A DNA stretch of 64,000 nucleotides from Paragonimus skrjabini miyazakii (taxonomy: Eukaryota > Platyhelminthes > Trematoda > Plagiorchiida > Troglotrematidae), in contig JTDE01000460.1 in assembly GCA_014338405.1 (NCBI GenBank), positions 156,494-220,493 of the forward strand. The letters run 5' to 3'. This document shows positions 1 to 9,690 of the stretch, piece after piece. The notes below the pieces were generated by a model. That model searched no databases. It was given only the letters and a program-made list of their open reading frames with translations, and was not told the DNA's origin. A program made the translations under genes and the position numbers. Position 1 is the stretch's first letter. Every line of letters starts with the position of its first letter.

Positions 1-106
1 TTGTTTGGAAAGACAACAAACATCAAAGCAAAAATTCAGATGGTTGATCAACTGAATGTCGGGAACAAGACAAATCAAGAAGAATTGAAGTAGCATTGTT
101 TTTCAG

Positions 107-2386
107 TCAGCCAGAATCCGCACAAGTGGATTGATATCGTCTACTTCTGCGATATCCATAATCAATGAAGAACTTGCAACGAGTTTCACCGAAGACCATG
201 AGAGAAAGCTTGATGATGAAATGGTCGGACTTACCAAGTGGGATGCATCCACTAAAATGTACTCCCAACAGTGTAGGTATGATGGCAGATTTGAGAGCAA
301 TAAGGCGTGTTAATGAGCACCTTTTATTTTCGCTGAAATCACTATAAATACGACGGGATTACGTTAAAATAAGTGTCATGGAGGCTGTTGTAAAATAATT
401 TGCAAATTTATCAAACTGACTAGCCAGACAGCTAGAGGATACACAGATAATATAAGCCAAAACTGAAAAAAACTATTTATTAATTTATGCCAACACCACG
501 AGTCAGCGATTTTCATAACACCTCCAACAATCCTTTTGTAACAGACACGGAAGTACACTTAACAACTATTGAAACTCCTCATTTGGATGACTTCATATTC
601 GGAGTCCACTTGCAACTGAGTTTACTGCATTTTGACAAAAACCAATTTTACATATTCAAGAAACAAAATATTGTTGTCTGACGTGACTTGAGTCATACCA
701 CTCTGTTCACAAAATCCACCAAACTGGAAAAATTCTGAAGAATACACAAATGACAAGTGACAACGTAATTCACTTCTACAAATCTAAGCATAAACGTCAA
801 TCTTATCAATCATTGTCCTACAGCTTTCATGAATTCTATGAAATCAATAACACAACCGTCGGCACTCCGTCAATGATCGATTCCTAGTTTTATACTCTAG
901 TCCCAACTTGATTATCAAGTGCGGGTTATCGAAGCCCAAAATCTCACCGAACATTATGAATGATTCACTTTTGGACAAAGCGTAGGTAGTGCATAGGGTC
1001 CGTATAGGTCTGAGGTGAACAGGACAGTATTCAACATGTTGATCTCATAGTAAGAAGGAGAGATTTTCCACCCTTGTGCGACTAAGATGAAGCATCACAG
1101 ATAAGCCCTAACAAATCTACAACACAATTGGTTCTGTTCAATTACTGGTGAACCGAGTGACACTCCAATTTCATCAACCAAAATCCGCGTTTGCATTCGG
1201 GCAACGGTTTCAGTCCTTAAGCGCGATATATTCAAATAGGTTTTCATATATTTTCCACTTCGACAGACAGATGCACTAGAATTCCAATATAAAGAAATAC
1301 TTTTAGCTGCATCCAAAAGATTCGGCCAGATTATTTATTTTGCTTTTCGTGTAAACTGTGTACACCTAGTAGGAGAGTTCGGTGATTCCGGGCCGACAGT
1401 GTAAGAGCAATTTTCAAGGAGAATGCATGAATTCCTATTACGACAGCTTGCGAATAGACTGAGACAAAACTTTTTTGGGACAGCAGTGTTTTTGCACAAT
1501 TAACAAACTCTTAACAAGCTTGGCTAACGGTGCCGCGTACTATAAAATTGTGAGGGCACCATTAATGGAGATGAGTGTCACTAAAATGTTCTGAACAGAA
1601 TAGTAGACACCTGCATAAAAGCTTTCTCATTTCAGGTGCAATACCCTCGGTTGTAGCAGTTCAGATTGTGAGACAAGCCCTTGTCCTAAGTAAGGCTTTT
1701 GTCTGCAATCTAGATCTGAACAGTCGTGTTACTCTTGTACACGCAATGATCTTCCAGGTTGTCATTACACATCCAGCCACATAACCATTCTTCTGCAGAT
1801 CGCCCTGTACGGGTGTTCACTGCATGCAGCACACACAAACAAGCATACACACACAATTGGAACTTTGTCTAATGGTCTGCTTATGCCATGAATATTCTCA
1901 CCCATCAAGCCACTTGTTCGGTGTACACACACTACTCCTCTCTCACGTAAGCAATGAGTACCTGCACAATATACAAACACCCATACAAAGATTGTGCATC
2001 AGTGATACAGCTGTTTGCAGTATACCACCATCAATATGCTCCAGTTTTCATACAACCTGGTTCTAGCTGTTAGGGTATGGGCTGTCTTTGACCTATGCAG
2101 CTGCTACTACGCCTGCAAGATCCAGCCGAAAGATGAGCAATTCTTTGGTTGCCCTAACTCAACCATAGTAATTTCATCAAATCAATCGATGCCTAAACCT
2201 CATCGATTCCTAAGTTGCGTTATGGTGTGCTATACTTCAGCCAACAATTTGGCGGGGAAATGTATGTGTGTAAGCGCTTGTCAGTCTCAGTGTGTACAAA
2301 CAAGGAATATGGAACGTGTTGATTTAGCCCATCAAAAGACTGGCAACTTTTTAACCACGAAGGTGAACGGTATGGTATTTGATTGA
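107..2386 (+). CDS. 3' part of a three-exon cysteine-rich protein gene (unidentified)
   Basis: Three exons are proposed: 107-276, 1636-1689 and 2101-2386 (stop TGA 2384-2386). Each is bounded by good splice signals: TTGTTTTTCAG before 107, AG|GTATGA after 276, TTTCTCATTTCAG before 1636, CTAA|GTAAGG after 1689, and a pyrimidine-rich tract ending TATGCAG before 2101. Both introns are phase 2, and the joined length (510 nt) gives 169 residues plus stop with no internal stop. Exon 1 is hydrophilic and acidic (ELATSFTEDHERKLDDEM). Exon 2 and the start of exon 3 are packed with cysteines (CNTLGCSSSDCETSPCP, then CYYAC), with more at FLSCVMVC and CMCVSACQSQC, suggesting an extracellular disulfide-rich protein. 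The WD...C.C..G...C spacing loosely recalls von Willebrand C domains, but I do not recognise the family. The start lies left of the window. An alternative 3' end is a 5' splice site at 2168. Confidence 0.5.
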
Positions 2387-5300
2387 TTTATCTGAGATCA
2401 GACGTTTCCACTAATTTTATGAGTGAGTGAGTTACTATTACTGGATGTGGCACATGTGGTAGAATGGATAAACAACTTTAAGCGCAGTCGTCATTTGTGA
2501 CTTTTGTATTGATGGTAAAGCAGAAAAATATAGCGCACAATATTTGGCTAATGGAGTTAGCTGATAGCGGTTAATCAACACTAACGAATGCAAAAACGAA
2601 CTCAAGTAGGATGTTCTGTTCATCACAGGCTTTAATTGGACGAGGCCTATATCACAAATGGTTATCTTCATTCGATTATTTTTCTCAAAGTCGCATCATC
2701 AGGGTAACTTTGAATCATCATTTATTGATTTCGTCTTTTAAATGGAGGTTGTGTCATCTCAACTGACGATACAACACTCCGATTGATTGATAATCAATGA
2801 GCAAACAGTGCAACTGTTGAAGCCGTCCTCTTTAGCGCCGCTGTTCAAACTGCACGCTTTATTTTCAACTGTACAGTAACTGATGCTGAATTGAACCCTA
2901 ACGCACTGGGTTAACGGAATCAAAATAATCGACATCGATTCATTGTAATCGTCTATTGCTCATTTCCAGCCACACTAGAGTAATTTGATCTATAGCGTGT
3001 AAGCCGGTACTTTATTCATTCGACAGAATGTTGATATCTATGAAAGCACCATTACCATCAAAGGTTGTCATCATGCAACATTTAAAGTGAAAACAAACAC
3101 GTGCATACTTGAATTTTGGTGGATTTGGTTAAACTGAAACATTGACTTAATTGTATCGGCCACTTGATTTGCCAGATCTGACTCTTCTGTATTCACAAAC
3201 GTAGGGTAAATTTGGAAGTCCGATTGTCCTGCTTGTTTACATTATCCGAATGAACACTACATGACGTTAGTTTTTCTGTAGAAGACAAAAATAGTATGTT
3301 TGTTTTAATACGGTGACCTCAGATTTAAAGGCCCAGCGGACAGTTAATATCTACAGAAAAGGCGGAAAAAGAGTGAGTTAGAACACCTTTTAAAAATCAA
3401 TAACCTATGATCAAAATGTTTGCTTTAAGGTAAACACTACAGATGGGCAGTATTCGAGTCCAAAGTCCTAGGGCTCAGCAGCACCCGGTGACCTTTAATA
3501 TATATGCTGTTGTCACACAATTCATAAAAGCATCTACGACCGCGTTCGTTACACTGAGACACGTCCGTAATGCATGTGTCGACTCGCATTTGTGATCTTA
3601 TGACACGAATTCACCGGACACCAAACCTAATCACATTTTGCATGCGCTCTAATCTTGTACACAAACTTGTGCAACTTGTGCTCATAACTGGCAGAGCGAG
3701 CAATTTAAGTGGTATTCACAATGGCCGAAAAGTACATAGGTTAGTACAGGTGGCTTGCTCTGTACCATATGAGATTGCACCAACACTCCTCATATCAAGT
3801 GCATATCATACGGAATAAGTCCGATAGGCGTCCGTTTTCATCTCTGGATCAGACCCCATGACTCTTTTTTGATTAAATACACGACACAAGCCCTTGGACA
3901 GTCAGACGTCTGTGAAACGTTTATTATTGCCGAAACAGGTAGAGTTTTAGAAATACAATGGAGATATTCACAGTGTCATAATGTTGGCAGCTTTCAAAAT
4001 CTGACTCCATTAAACATGGTTGTCAAAGCCCCCACTGCAAACGAATCAGTCAATAAACAGGATTCTGAAGGTATCTTTTACTGGAACAATAGTCATTCTA
4101 CTTGAAAAGGCTTCACCTGATGCAAACGACAGATGAGTGGTATATATCTAGCGGTCAGATTGATCAGATGACCAACATGTTTCAGAACATTCCATGGGGA
4201 ACTGCGCCCTACTTACTAGACCAACTGATGCTCGCTTAGTAGTGAAAAATCACGTTAAAAACTCTTCAGGTTTGATGCTGGCTGGAAAACAATTTTATTG
4301 TTTACCGTACATAATATCTCTCTGATATCAAAGATGACGAGGATAAGCGAATATATGGAATTCGCATGATTTCTGTGGATTATCAGATTTTGTGTCAATA
4401 GAAGTACTTTCTCACTCATATTAAAATCCAATAAGATGACGTTTTGATCAAAAGATGCTGAACAATCAATTGATTCGGTGAATAAAATCAATTCTCAAAC
4501 GACTGTATCTAAACGTCTATGTAAGCTAAATGACTAAAGTAAATCATCAACCTACCGTTGGACAATATCTTTCGTAGTACAAAATTAATAGTGAGCTCAT
4601 CTCACAACAAACAAACAAACAAATCTGTAGGAGTCAGGTTGCAAAACCGTACTCTTACAGACAGTGAGTTGTATGCAGAAATGTGAGAAGTAATCGTTCT
4701 GCAAAAGTTACAATTCCGTGTCATAACCGTTTCATCCCAAAACTTCCACAGGTCAAGTAAACACAATTCGAATAAAAGATTTTGGTGGGTTTAAACCTAA
4801 ATCCCAGTATGCTTGCTTCGAAGTAACTTCAAGTCCAGCTGTCGAGCTGTACACCTTAACATACTTGCTTATTTACAAAGCTAACAGGATAGGATGGTAG
4901 ACCTTAAGCTCATGACAATGGTACAGCCAGTCATCTGTTGAGTCAACCGCACCCGCGTGGTGCATGATTTATGATGCTCGGGGTTGTTCTACTCAAATAG
5001 TATTGTCCCCTGCCAAGTTGATAAGTTGAGAAACAAGAAATTTTTTCCGTTGTATGAGCAACAACGTAAGCATCTTGGCCGTCACATACTGTGATCAGCA
5101 AGCTAACTCGAAAGTTTGGAACAGTTCCAAATTCCAGCAGTCCGCATCATTGATAAGTGTGTCCGCGGAAGCACATTTCCCACGATACTGAGACAATAAA
5201 ATTTACACACCAAAAGCCATCCTAACTTAAGCTTGTTCTCATCACCACAACAAACAAAACTATATTGAGTTCAAGCTGCACATATTTCACTTGATAAAAA

Positions 5301-5782
5301 GCATATTGCCTTTTGTCATCGTAAACTGGCTCTATGCATTTCCCTAAGCTTCAATCATGGGATTAGGTTGACATTCCTTGTACAGTTGTTGAAGGAGTAA
5401 CAGATATGTAACACGTTCTGCTGCGTAGAAAAAACAATCAATACATTTCATTTTGCTCTAAAGAAATTGTTTATGACCCCCGTTAGTTTTACCAGCCCAA
5501 TGCACACAGTAAGCAGCGGCGATTCCAAACCTGTAATGTGTGGAAAATTCTCTACTTCTCCTAACTCGGTGTCCCAATTCTCGTAACACGATATGAACAA
5601 AACAAAAACGTGAGAGGAGTTTTGGACAAATGGAGCCTGACCACATGTCAATAATTTCACTTCCAGGCAGATGACAGGGCGGCCAAACAAGTGGGCTACT
5701 GGCTGGGCAATGAAGCTATTCTTGTCCCCATGGTTCGGGACGTCCGTAGATAACCGTCCATTCTTCGGACAATGTGTGACCA
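2387..5782. other. No recognisable gene; probably intergenic or intronic
   Basis: I see no mobile-element protein or tRNA-like box here. The longest frame is minus 5448-5783 (111 residues). Inside it, on the minus strand, ACATTACAG followed by a short open stretch and TG|GTAAAA resembles a mini-exon, but nothing links it to a family. Confidence 0.4.
4604..4624. repeat. (AAAC)n microsatellite
   Basis: About four to five tandem copies of ACAA/AAAC lie in otherwise unique sequence. Confidence 0.7.
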
Positions 5783-6062
5783 TAAGAAGTCAATTTTGAA
5801 AACAGCTGTTTTCGGTAGTTCTCATCACGCTATTACAATTATATAGGGTAAGTGTGAGTTATATATGAAAATTATAACGTGTTAAATAGGTCTTCCAAAA
5901 AAAATCACAGTATACTGGGGGAGGGGGGAGTGTTGGTGAATGTGTTGGTGTTACACATGCTTGTCATGAGACATGTGTTCGTCAGTGTCGAGGGGTTAAG
6001 TATTGCGCAGATTTTAAGTGGATGTGGAATGATTGGCCAGGGGATGTGGAGGGTTTGTACTT

Positions 6063-6245
6063 GACACTGGCCATCAAATAAATCCGGATGTAGCGTTCCG
6101 AGTCATCTATAAGGTTCGTCACTCCTGTTCCAGAGCTGTCAGAGTGCGATTGTTATCAACGACCGAGGCTATTGCTATCAGACTCCACAACCCCTTCCTA
6201 TGTCGCGCGAAAATTCCCAGTGTAGTCATGACAAACACTGTGTAA
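6063..6245 (+). pseudogene. PLE GIY-YIG endonuclease C-terminus, plus-strand copy
   Basis: The frame reads DTGHQINPDVAFRVIYKV and then LLSTTEAIAIRLHNPFLCR, stopping at 6243-6245. The GH...D..F.V.Y....R.L...EA.AIR..NP.LC pattern is the typical C-terminal block of the GIY-YIG (URI) nuclease domain of PLEs. The catalytic N-terminal part and the reverse transcriptase are absent, so this is a 5'-truncated remnant. The sequence after the stop is shared with the inverted right arm. Confidence 0.6.
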
Positions 6246-6439
6246 CGAACAAGCTCGTTTTCAGTGATTCATCATAAGGCTAAATACATCACATTTATAT
6301 CACGAATTTTACAGGGGTATCATTAAAGGGGTCAAACGGGGAACGGGTGGTTAATCAGGTCAATCAATTCAATGTCACGTTGCAATCAAGTACCCACTTG
6401 AACCGTGGGTCTTGACAGGCTAACAGGGTGTGAGGTTGG

Positions 6440-6606
6440 CCGTGGCAGATCCAACGCCTGAACAAAACGATTCTGGGCGCACAGGGGTGGGTTGTACAGG
6501 CGACTTCGGCTGTGGACAGAAACCTACGCCTCACTGCTCTCGACTGGGTGGCTTTAACTCGGTAGATTGGAGGAAATGCGTCCGTCACATTGACAGAATG
6601 ATTCGA
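6440..6606 (-). pseudogene. PLE GIY-YIG endonuclease C-terminus, minus-strand copy
   Basis: On the minus strand the frame reads AFPPIYRVKATQSRAVRRR followed by FLSTAEVA, which aligns with FRVIYKV...SRAVRVR..LSTTEAIA of the plus-strand copy at 6063-6245. The residues after STAEVA have diverged, probably through a frameshift. The gene runs into the N gap at its upstream end. The two copies point toward each other. Confidence 0.5.
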
Positions 6607-6608
6607 AT

Positions 6609-6799
6609 NNNNNNNNNNNNNNNNNNNNNNNNNNNNNNNNNNNNNNNNNNNNNNNNNNNNNNNNNNNNNNNNNNNNNNNNNNNNNNNNNNNNNNNNNNNN
6701 NNNNNNNNNNNNNNNNNNNNNNNNNNNNNNNNNNNNNNNNNNNNNNNNNNNNNNNNNNNNNNNNNNNNNNNNNNNNNNNNNNNNNNNNNNNNNNNNNNN
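6609..6799. other. Assembly gap (191 N)
   Basis: A run of N lies inside the inverted PLE repeat. Inverted repeats often break assemblies, so the true gap size and content are unknown. Confidence 1.
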
Positions 6800-7236
6800 C
6801 CACAGGAACAAGTGAATGAGTATACACAAAATGAGGCTGCAGAAACAGGCACTTTATCTTTTAGTCGTGGGCACAAAACTGGATTGGATGTGAAGTGGAC
6901 ACGTAAGTAAACCGCGCAGAATATTGCACTAACTGCCCTCGTGATGATTCCCCTGTAAAATTCGTGATATAAATGTGATGTATTTAGCCTGATGAAGAAT
7001 CACTGAAAACGAGTTTGTTCGCTACACAGTACCTTTCCTATGTTCACAAAAACACTTCGTGAACCACTCGACGCTGATGAACACATGTCTCATGACAGGC
7101 ATGTGTAACACCCCAATACATTCACCCACCCTCCCCCAGTAGACTGTAATCCACACCACTCCTGTGACTTTTATGATGACCTATGTGACACGTTATAATT
7201 TTCATATATAACTCGCACTAACCCTATATAATTGTA

Positions 7237-7320
7237 ATAGGGTACATGCGTTTTATGTATGATTCTAATGACCTATTTGATTTGATCTAATTTTTCATAT
7301 ATAAAACGCATGTACCCTAT
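7237..7320. repeat. Hairpin with 20-bp perfect arms
   Basis: 7237-7256 (ATAGGGTACATGCGTTTTAT) is the exact reverse complement of 7301-7320, with a 44-nt AT-rich spacer. It lies where two copies of the PLE leader-like sequence abut, so it may come from a local inversion. Confidence 0.8.
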
Positions 7321-7470
7321 GTGATTGTAAAAATCCCGATGAGAATTACCGAAAACAGCTGTTCGCATAACTGACTCCTTATGAATTCTATGAGAATCTG
7401 GAAACGATAATTGTAATAGCCTGATGAGAACTACTCAAAACAGCTGTTTGCAAAATTGACTTCTTATAAA
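7295..7470 (+). repeat. Two tandem copies of PLE leader-like sequence
   Basis: The motif GATGAGAA.TAC followed by C.AAAACAGCTGTT.GCA occurs at about 7337 and again at about 7421, each followed by an ACTTCTTAT/ACTCCTTAT-like tract. A third, inverted copy forms the outer end of the left arm at 5783-5850. This fits the short partial tandems seen at PLE ends. Confidence 0.55.
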
Positions 7471-8922
7471 TTCTTCGGGAATGTGGAGAAGAGAATGTGG
7501 AACCAGTTCAATGACGCTAAAGTAACTTGAAGTAACCCCATAATGTCGTGGTGACCGTTTTTTGCTTTTGTGTTTGACTATTTTTCTATAAAGGCTATTC
7601 AAAGGAGATCCGGTATCTAGTTTTCTAATACCATATGCTTATTTACTAAGAAAAATGTTTATCGTGGACTCACTGATGAGACGCTCATTAATAAAAGATG
7701 ATTGCCGTGGGGTGCAAGACAAACCAGTTACACATGGTGTGGTCAATCGGGCAACTGTCAACGCACTCATCCTACATATACGGAGACTAGACTTCTGTTG
7801 TCGATCCGTAAAGTAAACCTACTCATAAATGTCCGTGAATGTGGAAACTGTGATCAACTGTGAGACATATTCAGCATATGGTGATCAAAGTGTTGAGTAG
7901 TTTGCTTTGAGTATACTTGATGTTACTTAAACTTAAGTTTTTTTAATATGTGAATAGTTTGTAATTAATTAATTCGATAGATTGCTGCGTGCAGCAATAC
8001 CAACACGTAGTGAATCCAGATTTCACTTCCGGATCGTTATTATCACCTTATCGATCGCAAACCGAATGATCAATTAACATCAAGTTGGACGCAATGCGCA
8101 TCACAACTGCATCTTAGGTGCTCTCACATCTGAATCTCGTTGAAGCTAAGCCATATGGGTTAACCTTGAATCCGATTGACTGACAGACAGAAGCACACAC
8201 AAAGCGATAGATAGAATGAAATAATTACGCAAGCGCTTTTCATCGTTTCATTAAAAGTTAGTCGCCAATAGGTACTAGCTGAGATGAATTGGAAAGACTT
8301 CTAGTCCGTGACATCTATCGTGTGCCGCTGAGTATCCGCCGGCAGGTGAATTTTTTGATAGTACGAACAGAAGAAACTTGATTACTGGTTCAGCACGCAC
8401 AATCAAAACCGTCCCATTGGATGTTTCATTTTATCTTGGTGTGAATTTCCTTAAGGATGCACGGGGATTTATTTTCATAAAAGTCTAATTGATTATGAGT
8501 GCTCTCTATAGTATGTATTCTCATTGCCGTCGTTTGAAGTAGGGATATATAAGGAAACTTTACAAAATTCACTTAGATTAATCGCACAGTTGATGTGACA
8601 TTGTAACAATCGCGGGTGTACATCAGAACATATCGCATCCATGGGTAGAGTACAACGAAATCTGCAACTGTACCAGATATTTACAGGCAGCGGTGCACTG
8701 AATAGTAGTTAACGAATTATGGAAGTTGGGAAAGTAGATATAGTTTTAAAGGTCACGAGGAATGTTAACAGGAAACAGCATTTTGTAAGGAGAGACTTCT
8801 AACCCCTTATTAAGTATGCATTGGTCTTCTGGACCCTAACAAAATGGGCTTGATTTTTCTTAACCTCTCCGACATAAAGCTGATTTGTAGCTAGAGCTTA
8901 GGGTTTACAATAATGCCGGATT
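7471..8922. other. No recognisable feature
   Basis: AT-rich sequence with no long open frame, tRNA-like boxes or element similarity that I could see. Confidence 0.4.
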
Positions 8923-9030
8923 ACTGATGAGTAGTCGGGGATTTCGTTAATTTCAAGTTGAACATCACCCACAATTGATTGCAGCGATTGCATTCCCATA
9001 GACTTTCCAGCCGGCCCCTTCCGAAAAGAA

Positions 9031-9075
9031 GCACTAGACTAGAGTTTCGCTCTAATTACAGCTCGTCAGTAGTAC
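9031..9075 (-). ncRNA. Type I hammerhead ribozyme motif with intact core
   Basis: On the minus strand CTGACGA and GAAAC are present with cleavage triplet GTC. Stem I pairs GTACTA with TAGTGC (six pairs, one G-U). Stem II is GCTGTAATTAGAGC, with one G-G mismatch and loop AATT. Stem III is ACTC/TAGT, only three pairs with no proper loop. All invariant core positions of the hammerhead are met. The very short stem III means activity might need dimerisation, as proposed for minimal hammerheads in PLEs and some satellites. Activity is inferred, not shown. Confidence 0.65.
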
Positions 9076-9093
9076 ATATGATCGCCACTGCCG

Positions 9094-9148
9094 GGACTTG
9101 AACCACGGACACGCTGTTCATGAGGCAACCGTGTTGACCACTGCGCCA
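9094..9148 (-). promoter_or_regulatory. Internal Pol III promoter (A and B boxes) of SINE copy 1
   Basis: On the minus strand TGGCGCAGTGG (9138-9148) fits the A box and GGTTCAAGTCC (9094-9104) fits the B box. Their starts are 44 nt apart, as in tRNA genes. No acceptor stem encloses them, so this is a SINE head and not a tRNA gene. Confidence 0.65.
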
Positions 9149-9356
9149 TTGACCTCACGTTAGGCACGACCGAATTATCATATGTAAACACTCAACCACT
9201 ATCGCCTGTGAGTAATGATCAGGTTGCCCGATCGTCTCGATAGGAGACACAGTCACTGTCTATTAACTCCAATCGATCGTGGACCACTCGACTGGGATTT
9301 ATGCCCAATTTTAACTCAGAGAAATCCTTAACGTGTCGGGCGACATTATGATTATT

Positions 9357-9690
9357 GACGAGTAGTAGGGGATTTTTGTTTTGGTATAAATTGAACGTCA
9401 CCCCCGTTGCTCGCGAGAACATCGGGCATTCATAACATTGCTTATAAGAAATTGTGACTGAGCGTTTACGTTTGATGACTGAGTCGTGTTCTATGTGAGA
9501 TTACTGTCGCAGTGGTCTACACACGAAAGTGTAGCTAATGTTCTAGTCTCGACCGTGAGAAGGGTATGCTCCACTGACGAGCTCTAATGAGAACGAAACT
9601 CGAGAATATTGCTTCTTTTCGAAAGGAGGCGTCAGGAAAATCTATGCGAATGCAACAACTTGCGATCGGCTGAGGGTGGTGTTGAACGCT
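9357..9690 (+). mobile_element. Hammerhead SINE, copy 2 with short inverted left end
   Basis: The left end (GACGAGTAGTAGGGGATTTT, then AAATTGAACGTCACCCCC) is the reverse complement of the family's 3' tail. The body follows, then an A box TGTCGCAGTGG (9505-9515), a B-box relic GTTCTAGTCTC (9540-9550), and a hammerhead at 9571-9610. CTGACGA and CGAAAC are kept, but the GTC cleavage triplet is lost (GAGAAT). It lies in opposite orientation to copy 1, only about 65 bp away. Confidence 0.7.

Larger units (their letters stand above)
5783..7470. mobile_element. Inverted pair of Penelope-like element fragments
   Basis: The left arm 5783-6330 reappears as its reverse complement at about 6945-7470. 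Shared blocks include ATAAGAAGTCAATTTTG, AGCTGTTTTCGGTAGTTCTC, the tract around TATATAGGGTAAG, GTCATGAGACATGTGTTC, and the block following GTGTAACGAACAAGCTCG. Each half also carries the C-terminal part of a GIY-YIG-type endonuclease (separate entries), the nuclease fused to Penelope-like reverse transcriptases. The right arm lacks the nuclease segment that interrupts the left arm at about 6005-6240, and it adds local tandem copies of the leader-like sequence. Partial copies in inverted or tandem arrangement are usual for PLEs. The N gap lies inside the structure, so the centre is unknown. Confidence 0.65.
8923..9290 (-). mobile_element. tRNA-derived hammerhead SINE, copy 1 (best preserved)
   Basis: Read on the minus strand, the element has four parts in order: a 5' body (AGTGACTGTGTCTC block, about 9240-9290), a tRNA-like segment with Pol III A and B boxes, a hammerhead motif (9031-9075), and a tail ending GTGGGTGATGTTCAACTTG then GAAATCCCCGACTACTC. 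The order of tRNA-like promoter followed by hammerhead matches the published schistosome Sm-alpha SINEs. At least twelve related copies or fragments occur in this window, all diverged, so the family is old here. Confidence 0.75.

Noticed and set aside
1765..2066. Overlapping frames on both strands upstream of exon 3
   Set aside because: They are in CA-rich intron sequence and have no link to the splice-supported frame, except that the 2015-2386 frame shares its 3' part, which is used as exon 3.
6983..7445. Hammerhead-like strings CTGATGAAG...GAAAAC and GATGAGAA...GAAAAC in the PLE arms
   Set aside because: The two core halves are near right, but nothing pairs as stem II or stem I, and they run antisense to the PLE coding direction. 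At most they are decayed relics.
9094..9148. A tRNA gene
   Set aside because: A and B boxes are present, but there is no seven-pair acceptor stem or anticodon arm; the boxes recur with the hammerhead in all SINE copies.
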